DNA from: CBDDEC01 sp965226785
GTDB lineage: Bacteria > Chloroflexota > Dehalococcoidia > UBA2979
Assembly: GCA_965226785.1 (NCBI GenBank)
Contig: CBDDEC010000002.1
Coordinates: 744,001 to 808,000 of the forward strand
Length of the DNA: 64,000 nt
Reading direction: 5' to 3'
Part shown: in pieces, positions 41,374 to 49,484 of the stretch
Layout of the letters: each line of letters starts with the position of its first letter
Position numbering within the stretch: position 1 is the first letter of the stretch
Position numbers and translations under genes: made by a program
Notes under the pieces: generated by a model
Told to the model about the DNA's origin: nothing
Databases searched by the model: none
The model's input: only the letters and a program-made list of their open reading frames with translations

Positions 41374-42642
41374 ATGACCACACCGACCAACCGCATGAAG
41401 TTCGGCATGTTCATGGCCCCGTTTCACCGGGCCGGCGAGAACCCCACGCTCGCGCTACAGCGCGATATCGAGCTGATTCAGCACATGGAACGCCTCGGTT
41501 ACGACGAGGTCTGGATCGGCGAGCACCACAGCGGCTCGCGCGAGTTGATCGCAGACCCCGCGATGTTCATCGCCGCCGCGGCCGAGCGCACCTCGACGAT
41601 CATGCTCGGCACCGGCGTGACCAGCCTGCCCTACCACCACCCGTTCATGGTCGCCGACAAGATGAACCTGCTCGACCACCTCACGAAAGGCCGCGCGATG
41701 CTCGGCATCGGCCCCGGGGTGCTCGCCTCGGACGCCTACATGCTGGGCATCGAGCCGACCGAGCAGCGGCGCATGATGAACGAGTCGATCGACGTCATCA
41801 TGCGCCTCCTCCGAGGCGAGGTCGTGACGCACCACTCCGACTGGTTCGAGCTGAACGAGGCGCAGCTCCAGCTCCAGCCCTACAGCGACCCGCACCTTCC
41901 GGTCGCCGTCGCCACGTCGTTCACCCCGTCCGGCCCCACCGCCGCCGGTCGCCACGGCCTCGGCCTGCTATCGGTCGCGGGCGCCGACGACCAGGCGTTC
42001 GAGCGCACCTGGGGCTGGGTCGAGGAGGCCGCCCAGGAACACGGTCAGACCGTCGACCGCTCCGAGTGGCGCGTCGTCCTCTCGTTCCACCTCGCCGACA
42101 CGAAGGAGCAAGCGCTGGCAGACCTCGAGGCTCGCTTCGCCCACCGTGCGTACATCGGCGACTCTCGCGCACCGGGCGTGGGTCTCGCGTTCGGGCCGCA
42201 GGGCGCCGACCTCGAGGAGGCGCTCGCGAACAGCCCGGGGCTGATCGTCGGCACGCCAGAAGAAGCGGTGGAGGCCGTGCAGGCGGTGGTCGAGCGCTCC
42301 GGCGGCATCGGCGGCGTGCTCGCCATGCACCACGAGTGGGCGGACACCGAGGCGACGCTCAAGTCGCTCGAGCTCTGGATGCGGCACGTCGCGCCGCACT
42401 TCCAGGGCAGTTACGGCCACGCGATCAAGCACCGCGACTGGTTCGACACCTCGCTCGGCAAGTTCTTCGGATCGTCAGGCGACGCCCAGGTGCGCGCGTT
42501 CGAGGATGCCGGCAAAGACGTGCCCGATGATCTCCGCGAACGCATTCGACAGGCGGCGGAACGTCGCGCTGAGCGGCAACAACGTGCCGCCGAGGCGGCA
42601 GCGGAGGCCGAGCCTTCGGACGCGCCGAGCAGCGACAACTAG
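41374..42642 (+). CDS. LLM-class flavin-dependent monooxygenase with charged C-terminal tail
   Basis: 422 residues; the longest complete LLM here. Seen: M-K-F-G-M-F-M-A-P-F-H, M-E-R-L-G-Y-D-E-V-W-I-G-E-H-H-S-G (about 38-54), I-M-L-G-T-G-V-T-S-L-P-Y-H-H-P and G-R-A-M-L-G-I-G-P-G, as in limonene-, alkanal- and dibenzothiophene-type monooxygenases. The last about 35 residues form a Glu/Ala/Arg-rich helix that probably acts as a coiled-coil or linker. It closely resembles the partial gene at the right edge (same W-F-E-L/T-L and S-P-S-G segments). AAGGA precedes the ATG. Not in an operon: the DHA2 pump is 76 bases upstream. Confidence 0.9.
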   Translation: MTTPTNRMKFGMFMAPFHRAGENPTLALQRDIELIQHMERLGYDEVWIGEHHSGSRELIADPAMFIAAAAERTSTIMLGTGVTSLPYHHPFMVADKMNLLDHLTKGRAMLGIGPGVLASDAYMLGIEPTEQRRMMNESIDVIMRLLRGEVVTHHSDWFELNEAQLQLQPYSDPHLPVAVATSFTPSGPTAAGRHGLGLLSVAGADDQAFERTWGWVEEAAQEHGQTVDRSEWRVVLSFHLADTKEQALADLEARFAHRAYIGDSRAPGVGLAFGPQGADLEEALANSPGLIVGTPEEAVEAVQAVVERSGGIGGVLAMHHEWADTEATLKSLELWMRHVAPHFQGSYGHAIKHRDWFDTSLGKFFGSSGDAQVRAFEDAGKDVPDDLRERIRQAAERRAERQQRAAEAAAEAEPSDAPSSDN

Positions 42643-42667
42643 ACGAGCAATCGGGGCGGAGCGAGCG

Positions 42668-42973
42668 TTAGGCGAAGCGGCGATCGAGGAATTCGTCGCT
42701 CGACAACATGTTCTCCGACGATGTCTGGGGGTGCTCCACGGGCGCCTGCTCCGACTCCTGGTCAGCGGGATCCAGCGCGTTGCGATGGCTGAGGTCTCCG
42801 GCTGGTTGCACAGGCGGATCAGCCTGCTCGACTTCCCACGGCAGCCTCTGAGGTCGTTCGCTCGGGGTCCAGGGTCGGACCTCCACGGGCGCCTCGGGCA
42901 CGCCGCCGAGACGGTCCGCGACGCTGCGAGCGCGCGGTTTGCGGGAGCCGAATAGCCGCTCTAGTCCGAACAT
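42668..42973 (-). CDS. Small hypothetical protein
   Basis: 101 residues, no recognised domain. The start resembles a short amphipathic helix (M-F-G-L-E-R-L-F-G-S-R-K), followed by a Pro/Glu-rich, likely disordered stretch. A TAGCGT box sits exactly 6 bases before the ATG, the same arrangement as six well-supported genes here; this argues for a real gene. It lies between an LLM gene and a M20 hydrolase, convergent with the former. Confidence 0.45.
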   Translation of the reverse strand: MFGLERLFGSRKPRARSVADRLGGVPEAPVEVRPWTPSERPQRLPWEVEQADPPVQPAGDLSHRNALDPADQESEQAPVEHPQTSSENMLSSDEFLDRRFA

Positions 42974-42979
42974 GCTTCC

Positions 42980-42985
42980 ACGCTA
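42980..42985 (-). promoter_or_regulatory. -10 box (TAGCGT) of a probable leaderless promoter
   Basis: TAGCGT on the minus strand ends 6 bases before the ATG of the small hypothetical gene at 42668-42973. The intervening GGAAGC could be read as a weak ribosome site, so leaderless initiation is less sure here. Confidence 0.38.
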
Positions 42986-43081
42986 GGCTCGCCTTCCTTA
43001 GCGCTTTGTATGAGGTCACGGCGAGAGCCGCAGGAAACCCGCTGTGGCGCGGACCGCTATGCTCCCGGCCGAGGAGATGCC

Positions 43082-44260
43082 ATGCCCGATCCCGCCGTGC
43101 TCGACCAGACGATCGACGACGCCTCGGACGCGCTGCGCGCGCTCAGCGTGAGCATCCATGAGCAGCCGGAGCTCGCGTTCGAGGAGCGGCATGCGCATGC
43201 CACGCTGACTTCGTTTCTCGAGGAGCGTGGCTTCGCCGTGGACCGCGGCGCATTCGGTCTCGAGACCGCGTTTCGTGCGACCTACGGCGAGGGCGATCCG
43301 CAGATCGCGATCCTCTGCGAGTACGACGCGCTCAAGAACATCGGCCACGCCTGCGGGCACAACCTGATCGCGGCCTCCGGCGTCGCCTCGGCGCTGGCGC
43401 TCAAGGAGGCGCTTGCTCCCGGAGACGGCACGGTCGTTGTGCTCGGCTCCCCCGCCGAGGAGGGCGGCGGCGGCAAGATCCTGATGATCGAGGCCGGCGC
43501 CTTCGAGGACATCGACGCGGCGATGATGCTGCACCCGACCGGCGGCCGCCCGGAGGTGGAGGGCGTGGTGCTGACGAACTGGCAGGCCCAGGCGACGGCG
43601 AACTTCACGCTCGAGTACAGCGGCCGCGCCGCCCACGCCGCCGCCGGCCCCTGGGCCGGCCGCAACGCCCTCGACGCCGTCATCCAGGCGTTCGTCAACG
43701 TGTCGATGCTGCGCCAGCAGATCCGGCCGACGGCACGCATCCACGGCATCATCACCGAGGGCGGCGAGGCGACGAACGTGATCCCCCGCCGCGCCGCTGC
43801 CCGCTTCGGCGTGCGCGAGGCGACGATCGCGGACCTCGAACGCCTGCTGCCCCGCGTCCGCGCCTGCTTCGAGGCCGCTGCCGCTTCGACCGGCTGCGAG
43901 CTGGAGCTGACCCAGGGCGCACGAGGCTACAGCGAGCTGCGCACGAACCAGGCGATGGCCGCCCGCTACGCCGCCCACGCCGAGGACGGCGGCCTCCGCG
44001 CGGTCACCGCGGTCACTGATTCCGGCGGTAGCACGGACATGGGCAACGTCAGCCTCGTCGTCCCCTCGATCCACCCGATGTTCGGCATCGCCTCGGAGGC
44101 CGGCAATCACAACGAGGGCTTCACCGACGCGGCGGGGACGCCAGCAGCCCACGGCCAGATGCTCAGCGCCGCGAAGGCGCTCGCCCACACCGCTTACGAG
44201 CTGTTCACCGACCCGGAACTCCTCGATGCCTCGCGCGAGGAGTTCGAGCGCGCGGGATAA
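43082..44260 (+). CDS. M20D-family amidohydrolase (aminoacylase/AbgB-like)
   Basis: 392 residues from ATG 43082, preceded by GAGGAG. A binuclear zinc aminoacylase: S-I-H-E-Q-P-E-L-A-F-E-E (about 22-33), C-E-Y-D-A-L (about 80), G-H-A-C-G-H-N-L (metal His and Cys-His), the P-A-E-E-G-G-G-G motif with the catalytic Glu, H-P-T-G-G, and an H-N-E-G-F-T-D segment near the C-terminus. This is the subtype of AbgB and peptidase M20 domain 2, which remove an acyl group or aminobenzoyl group from an amino acid. It may feed amino acids or aromatic acids to the neighbouring oxidations. Single gene. Confidence 0.9.
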   Translation: MPDPAVLDQTIDDASDALRALSVSIHEQPELAFEERHAHATLTSFLEERGFAVDRGAFGLETAFRATYGEGDPQIAILCEYDALKNIGHACGHNLIAASGVASALALKEALAPGDGTVVVLGSPAEEGGGGKILMIEAGAFEDIDAAMMLHPTGGRPEVEGVVLTNWQAQATANFTLEYSGRAAHAAAGPWAGRNALDAVIQAFVNVSMLRQQIRPTARIHGIITEGGEATNVIPRRAAARFGVREATIADLERLLPRVRACFEAAAASTGCELELTQGARGYSELRTNQAMAARYAAHAEDGGLRAVTAVTDSGGSTDMGNVSLVVPSIHPMFGIASEAGNHNEGFTDAAGTPAAHGQMLSAAKALAHTAYELFTDPELLDASREEFERAG

Positions 44261-44276
44261 CCGAGCGCAGCGGGCG

Positions 44277-46226
44277 CTACAGCAGCAGCGGGTCCGCCAT
44301 CACCTCGACGACCGCGGGACCGTCGTGCGCGAACGCCTGCTCGATCGCCGCGTCGAGGTCGGCGTTCGCCTCGACCCGCACGCCGAACGCCCCGCAGTTC
44401 TCCGCGTACCGGGCGAAGTGCGGGTTGTGCAATGACGTCGCCCAGACGTCGAACATCTCGGCCTGCTGCTCCTTCGTGATCTTGCCCAGCTCGCCGTTGT
44501 TCAGCAGCAGCAGCTTGATCGGAAGGTCGTATTTCACAGCCGTCGTCAGCTCGCCCATGTACTGCGCGAACCCGCCGTCTCCTGCCACCGCGATGCTCAT
44601 GCGCTCGGGAGCTGCGACCGACGTGCCGATCGCAGCGGGATAGGCGAAGCCGATCGAGCCGAGGTAGCCCGACATCACGACAGGCTGGTCGCCGCTGCAC
44701 ATGAAGTAGCGCCCGAAGGCGTACGTGTTGTTCCCGACGTCGACATCGAGGATGGCGTCCGAGGGTGCGAGCCGCGAGAGCGAGTCGAAGATCGCGGCCG
44801 ACGAAACGCCGCCGCCGCGGTCGTCGGCCGCGCGCGAGCGTTTCTCCGCCATCCAGAGCGCTCGACGGGCCGCGATGTCGGCGCGCTGGTCAACCGCCTC
44901 GGTCGCCCCGAGCTCGTCGCAGAGACGGCGCACCGTGACGCCGATCGAACCCAGCAGCGGCGTGCTCACTGGCTGGACGCGGCCGATCTGCAGCGGGTCG
45001 CGGTCGACGTGGATCGTGGGCTTCTGGGCGATGCCGCTGTGGTTCGAGAACGACGCGCCGAGGACCACCAACAGGTCCGCCTCGTTCATGAACCAGCTCG
45101 CCACTGGTGTCCCGCTATGGCCCAGCACGCCGGCCGTCAGAAGATGCTCGTCGCTGACCAGGCCCTTCGCCTTGAACGTGCTGATGATCGGCGCGTTCAG
45201 CAGCTCGGCCAGTCGGACCGCCTGTTCCATGTCGTGCCGCGCGCCGTAGCCCACGATGATGGCGGGCCGCTTCGCGCCGCGAAGCTGCGTCAGCGCCTCA
45301 GCGAACGCCTGCTCGGGCGGCTCGATTTCGAGGTCCGGCAAACGCCCGGCCGGCCCGCCCGCCGCTGCGTCGTCGCGTGCCGGCTGCGTCTGCACCTCGT
45401 CCGGGAAGATCAAGTGCGCTACGTCCCGCTCAAGGATGGCGTGTCGCATCGCCAGGTTCGCCAGCTCCGCGTGGTTGCTGTCGGCGTGGACGGTACGGCT
45501 CCAGCTCGCCACCGCCTCGAAGGCGCTCGCGAGGTCGATCTCCTGGAACGCGCCGGGGCCCATCACCTGCGAGGCGACCTGCCCCGTCAGCGCCAACACC
45601 GGCGCGCGGTCTGATTTCGCGTCCCACAGCCCCGTCAGCAGGTTCGTCGCGCCCGGACCGGCGATGGCGAAGCAGGCCGCGGGGCGGCCGGTGAGCTTGG
45701 CGTACGCCGAGGCGGCAAAGCTCGCCGCGCCCTCGTGACGCACGCCGATGTAGGAGAGACGCTCCTCCTCCGTCAGCCGGCGGAACGCGTCGGCGACGCC
45801 CAGGTTCGAGGAGCCGACCATGCCGAAGACGTGCGAGACGCCCCAGTTCACGAACGTCTCCGCCATCACATCGGACACGGTCGGCACGTGCGGCGACGGT
45901 TCCGGCAGCGCCACGTAGACGCCGCCGTCACGCACCTCGACGTCGAACGATGTTGCGACATCCGAGAAACCGCCGGGGGGCTTGCCCGTCAGCGCGTCGT
46001 AGTCATAGCCGTGCCACGGGCAACGCAGCAGCCCGTGTTCGATCGAACCCTCGCCGAGCGGGCCACCGTTATGGGGGCAGCGGTTGTCGAACGCGCCGTA
46101 CGAGCCGTTGTAATGCGTGATCGCCAGCACGCGCCCCGCCGCGACCGCCGTCATGACGCGGCCCTCTTCGACGGCGTCCTCCTCGATGGCGCGCACCCAC
46201 TCGAAGCCATCCCGCGCAGCAGCCAT
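44277..46226 (-). CDS. Rieske [2Fe-2S] domain fused to a ThDP-dependent (pyruvate oxidase/acetolactate synthase-type) enzyme
   Basis: 649 residues. Residues about 9-108 are a Rieske ferredoxin domain: C50-P-H52 and C69-P-W-H72, the C-x-H-x16-C-x-x-H pattern that binds a [2Fe-2S] cluster. From about 112 on it is a thiamine diphosphate enzyme: catalytic Glu165 in V-R-H-E-G-A, a middle domain, and the ThDP site G549-D-G-G to N576-N-G-E-L. Such enzymes decarboxylate 2-oxo acids. No oxygenase large-subunit domain is present. The fused Rieske could pass electrons to or from the ThDP intermediate or dock a partner. A GAGGGG site precedes the ATG. I know of no well-characterised enzyme of this arrangement. 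Confidence 0.88.
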   Translation of the reverse strand: MAAARDGFEWVRAIEEDAVEEGRVMTAVAAGRVLAITHYNGSYGAFDNRCPHNGGPLGEGSIEHGLLRCPWHGYDYDALTGKPPGGFSDVATSFDVEVRDGGVYVALPEPSPHVPTVSDVMAETFVNWGVSHVFGMVGSSNLGVADAFRRLTEEERLSYIGVRHEGAASFAASAYAKLTGRPAACFAIAGPGATNLLTGLWDAKSDRAPVLALTGQVASQVMGPGAFQEIDLASAFEAVASWSRTVHADSNHAELANLAMRHAILERDVAHLIFPDEVQTQPARDDAAAGGPAGRLPDLEIEPPEQAFAEALTQLRGAKRPAIIVGYGARHDMEQAVRLAELLNAPIISTFKAKGLVSDEHLLTAGVLGHSGTPVASWFMNEADLLVVLGASFSNHSGIAQKPTIHVDRDPLQIGRVQPVSTPLLGSIGVTVRRLCDELGATEAVDQRADIAARRALWMAEKRSRAADDRGGGVSSAAIFDSLSRLAPSDAILDVDVGNNTYAFGRYFMCSGDQPVVMSGYLGSIGFAYPAAIGTSVAAPERMSIAVAGDGGFAQYMGELTTAVKYDLPIKLLLLNNGELGKITKEQQAEMFDVWATSLHNPHFARYAENCGAFGVRVEANADLDAAIEQAFAHDGPAVVEVMADPLLL

Positions 46227-46335
46227 CGTGTCCCCTCACCTGCCTCGCCCACGCTAGCACCGGGCGCTATCCTCGCCTGCAATCCGCAACACGGTCCGAA
46301 GCGGAGACGAACGACCGGGTCCTCGAAGGCTGCAC

Positions 46336-47043
46336 ATGCCACACGACCTCGACGCCGCCGAGGCTGCGCTCGACAACCCTGTCTGGCACGCGCTGGCGGG
46401 CCCGCAGGCGGCCTACGGCCGCAGCGCCGGTCTCGCCGCGCGCTACGAGTCAGACGTGTCGCCGATCGGCGCCCTTGCCGAACCCACGACCGAGGCGCTC
46501 GGGAACCTCGCGACGCTCGCCCACGAGCGCGAATTCGTCGTGCTGTTCACCGACCCCGACGCGCTCCCGGAGCATCCAGCGTGGCGGCGCGGCCCGTCGC
46601 TGATGGCGACGCAGATGGTCTGGCGCGAACCATCGACGATCGAGGCGATCGAGGCGGAGCCGCTTGGCGCCAGTGACATCGCAGCGATGCTCGACCTCGT
46701 GCAAACGACGGACCCCGGGCCGTTCGAGCAGCGCACGATCGAGCTCGGCGACTACATCGGCATGCGCGAGGACGGCGACCTCCTCGCCATGGCCGGCGAG
46801 CGCTTCCGCCTGCCCGGCTTCACCGAAGTGTCCGCGGTCTGCACGGACGAGCGCGCCCGTGGTCGCGGCTACGCCGGTGGGCTCGTCGCCGCCCTCGTCG
46901 ACCGCATCCGAGCACGCGACGAGGTGCCGTTCCTCCACGTCCGGGACGGCAGCCCGTCCGAGGTGACGGCGAAGGCGATCTATGAGCGCTGCGGCTTCCG
47001 CGCCCGCCGCTCCGCGCCGTACATCATTCTCATACGTCGGTAG
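46336..47043 (+). CDS. GNAT-family acetyltransferase (FR47-like)
   Basis: 235 residues; the GNAT fold occupies about 100-235, with V-S-A-V-C-T-D-E-R-A-R-G-R-G-Y-A-G-G as the acetyl-CoA binding motif (R-x-x-G-x-G/A) and I-Y-E-R-C-G-F near the end. The first 100 residues are poorly conserved and may bind the substrate. It likely acetylates a small amine or N-terminus. The start is ATG 46336 with no strong ribosome site. A TATCCT box lies about 65 bases upstream. It diverges from the Rieske-ThDP gene. Confidence 0.85.
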   Translation: MPHDLDAAEAALDNPVWHALAGPQAAYGRSAGLAARYESDVSPIGALAEPTTEALGNLATLAHEREFVVLFTDPDALPEHPAWRRGPSLMATQMVWREPSTIEAIEAEPLGASDIAAMLDLVQTTDPGPFEQRTIELGDYIGMREDGDLLAMAGERFRLPGFTEVSAVCTDERARGRGYAGGLVAALVDRIRARDEVPFLHVRDGSPSEVTAKAIYERCGFRARRSAPYIILIRR

Positions 47044-47048
47044 CCGCG

Positions 47049-47054
47049 TACCAT
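47049..47054 (+). promoter_or_regulatory. -10 box (TACCAT) of a probable leaderless promoter
   Basis: TACCAT ends exactly 6 bases before ATG 47061 of the small Cys/His protein gene. Bases between them (CGGCCC) offer no ribosome site. The box lies just after the stop of the GNAT gene. Confidence 0.45.
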
Positions 47055-47060
47055 CGGCCC

Positions 47061-47255
47061 ATGCCGATCGCCCGCTGCGAGTTCTGCACCTCGACGCCCC
47101 GCGAGGAGGTGGCCGTCTCGCGTTGGACCACCGACCCCGACGACCGCGAGCGGCTGACGATCGCGCTCTGCGCGAAGCACCTCAAGCGCGTCAACCGCGC
47201 AGGCAACGCCGGCCACCAGCACCGCGGCCACTCATACAAGGCCGGGTTCTGGTAG
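47061..47255 (+). CDS. Small Cys/His-rich protein, unknown function
   Basis: 64 residues with two zinc-knuckle-like pairs: C6-x-x-C9 (C-E-F-C) and C37-x-x-H40 (C-A-K-H). The four ligands could bind one metal ion. The C-terminus contains additional histidines (G-H-Q-H-R-G-H). I do not recognise a family; its size and motif suggest a small nucleic-acid-binding or metal-carrying protein. It has a TACCAT box exactly 6 bases before the ATG and it converges with the amine oxidase gene (14-base gap). Confidence 0.6.
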   Translation: MPIARCEFCTSTPREEVAVSRWTTDPDDRERLTIALCAKHLKRVNRAGNAGHQHRGHSYKAGFW

Positions 47256-47268
47256 CCCTTCGCCTCTC

Positions 47269-49266
47269 CTAGTGCCCGTTGTGTGCGCCGTCGAGGTGCG
47301 CATGCCCGTGGTCGTGCGTGCACTCGCCCGGCGCGCAGTCGCAGGCCGCCTCCGGCGGCGCGACGTCCATCGAGGGGTTCGTGTCGAAGAAGCCCCACGG
47401 CCGGAGCGCGAAGCCGCAGCGGTGCACCGAGGTCATCGGGAAGTCCTCCGGCCGCACGATGTGACTCGTACCGACCACATACCAGAGCACGACATCCTCG
47501 CGCTGAAGCTGGCGCTTCGCTGAGATGAACGAGGGGATGCCGTCGCCGCCCGTGGATTGCGACGGATAGTCGCCCGCGGCGTACAGCTCGTCCGGCGCTT
47601 CGCGCGTGACCCAGAGCTGCTTCGTCGCGAAGGTGGCGCGCTTGGCGACCATCGCCTCCTCGCCCGCCATCATGTCCACCGTTTCACCGGGGAGCAGCGC
47701 GTACGCGGTCGGTTCGCCGACGGCGTTGACGCGGTCCTGGTTCGCGATGCGCCAGTGCCGCGCCGTCGGCGAGTGCACCGAACGCCCCGACTCCACCTCG
47801 GAGCGCACGGGCGTCGCCACAGCCTCAAACACGTTGTCGTGCTCGTTGCCTGCGCCCGCCGCGGCCGGGCGCGTCTCTACCTCGTACACCGTGTTCGCGG
47901 TGCCATCGACGTCCAGGTCCATGCGCACGCAGAAGAAGTGCTGATGGATCGGACCCGCGAGGTTCTTCGCCACCATCGCGGCGCTCGGCGAGGAGTGGCC
48001 ATCGGCGACGGCCATGGTCTGGATGATGCCGGTCAGCTTCACCTCGTGCTCGATCGAGCCGTCCTCGTAGAAGTACCAGAAGAACCCATAGTCGTAGTTC
48101 CCGACCGTCGCCCAGGACGAGACGACGAGGCGGCGCGACCGGCGGGTCTCCGCGTGGCCGCCGTTCGGGCCATCGGTGTGCTTCCAGAGCAGGTTGAAGT
48201 CCTCCTCGTGGACGCAGATCGCGTTCGGCAGGACGCGCGGTGTGCCGCCCGGGTCCGCGAAGAGACCGTCGAGGTAGGTGATCTCGCCGAGGCAGTCGCA
48301 GCCGAGCGTCAGCGCGTTCGTGAGCCGCCCCAGCCCCAGCTCGCCGCTGTCGAACGCGTTCTTCCAGTACTGACCCGGCGAGGGGTCGCCGTAGGGCACC
48401 ACCATCTCCGACAGGCTCAGGCGGTAGGCGATCGAGCGCAGCTCGCCGCCGTCCTCGTACCCGAGTTGGTGGATCACCAGCCCCTCGCGCGGGTGGTGCG
48501 AGACACGCATCTGCCAGTGCTGCCAGCGCAGGAGGTGACCGTCGAGGGTGAAGCTGGAGCCCTGCGGCTGCGTGATCTCGAGCGGCCGCAGGTCGTCGCG
48601 CAACGCCCCCTGCTGCTCGGCGTAGTAGTTGATCTCGGCCTCTGGGATCGGTGCGTCACCCTCGTCGACGACGTGGAGCACACGCTTCTCCGTCAGGTCG
48701 ACGACGGCGACTACGCCCTCGATCGGGCGCGCGTAACCGTTCGCTGACAGGTCGTCGCGAACGTAGGCGATGCCGCGCAGGATGCGATGGCCCTCCTCGT
48801 CCGGGTCGCCGAAGTTCCCAGCGGGCCAGGGGTCGATCTGCACCTGGCTGAAATCGGTCACGCCGCGCCGGCGCAGCGCCGCCTGCCAGCGCTTGTCCGA
48901 TCGGATCGTGGTGTCGGCGTCCATGAACTCGTCGAACGTTGGCGGCGGCTGCGCGCCCGCGCGGTGCACCCAGGACTCGAGCGCACCGGCATCGAGGTTC
49001 GCGACACCCTCGAACACACGGCCGTCGGCACGATCGATGACGACGAGTAGCGCCCGCCGAGGCGGCATCGACCCTTCACCGGCCGCGAGCACCTCGGCCT
49101 TCGGCGGCTCGCGCAGCGAAACGCTGACGAACCGCAGCTGTGACGAGGGGTGCCGTGCGCGCGCAAGCTCGACGGCCGCGTTCACCTCGGAGGACGCAAG
49201 TGGGTCGAGGGGGTGGCCGCCGCTGCTGGTCTCGGACCGTCGGGTTGTTGCCGTCGCTTCCACCAT
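47269..49266 (-). CDS. Copper-containing primary-amine oxidase with Cys/His-rich C-terminal tail
   Basis: 665 residues, normal for a copper amine oxidase, which converts a primary amine to aldehyde, NH3 and H2O2. Seen: Asp306 (N-A-F-D-S-G-E-L-G) as catalytic base; Tyr391 in V-G-N-Y-D-Y, the residue that self-oxidises to topaquinone; Cu ligands His441 and His443 in I-H-Q-H-F and His602 in T-S-H-I-V-R-P-E-D-F. After the catalytic fold, residues 641-665 hold three Cys (642, 644, 649) and six His, as if to bind copper. A GGAGGTG site precedes the ATG. No signal peptide is seen, so the enzyme seems cytoplasmic. Confidence 0.93.
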   Translation of the reverse strand: MVEATATTRRSETSSGGHPLDPLASSEVNAAVELARARHPSSQLRFVSVSLREPPKAEVLAAGEGSMPPRRALLVVIDRADGRVFEGVANLDAGALESWVHRAGAQPPPTFDEFMDADTTIRSDKRWQAALRRRGVTDFSQVQIDPWPAGNFGDPDEEGHRILRGIAYVRDDLSANGYARPIEGVVAVVDLTEKRVLHVVDEGDAPIPEAEINYYAEQQGALRDDLRPLEITQPQGSSFTLDGHLLRWQHWQMRVSHHPREGLVIHQLGYEDGGELRSIAYRLSLSEMVVPYGDPSPGQYWKNAFDSGELGLGRLTNALTLGCDCLGEITYLDGLFADPGGTPRVLPNAICVHEEDFNLLWKHTDGPNGGHAETRRSRRLVVSSWATVGNYDYGFFWYFYEDGSIEHEVKLTGIIQTMAVADGHSSPSAAMVAKNLAGPIHQHFFCVRMDLDVDGTANTVYEVETRPAAAGAGNEHDNVFEAVATPVRSEVESGRSVHSPTARHWRIANQDRVNAVGEPTAYALLPGETVDMMAGEEAMVAKRATFATKQLWVTREAPDELYAAGDYPSQSTGGDGIPSFISAKRQLQREDVVLWYVVGTSHIVRPEDFPMTSVHRCGFALRPWGFFDTNPSMDVAPPEAACDCAPGECTHDHGHAHLDGAHNGH

Positions 49267-49484
49267 CGCTGCACCTCCGCACGCGCCGAAGGAGCGTAGC
49301 GCTCAGCGTGGCTCGCTGCTGCCAACGTGGCGACATCGCGAACTCCGGCGCCCGTTCGGCGGCGGCTCGATCGCCGCAACCGGCTGACCGCTGGTCCGCC
49401 CGGGCCTCGCAAAGCCGCCGGCCGAGGTCGTCGAGTAACCTCGTACGGCTCTCCGATGCCGACGGGAAGGGTGGAGGGATCACC

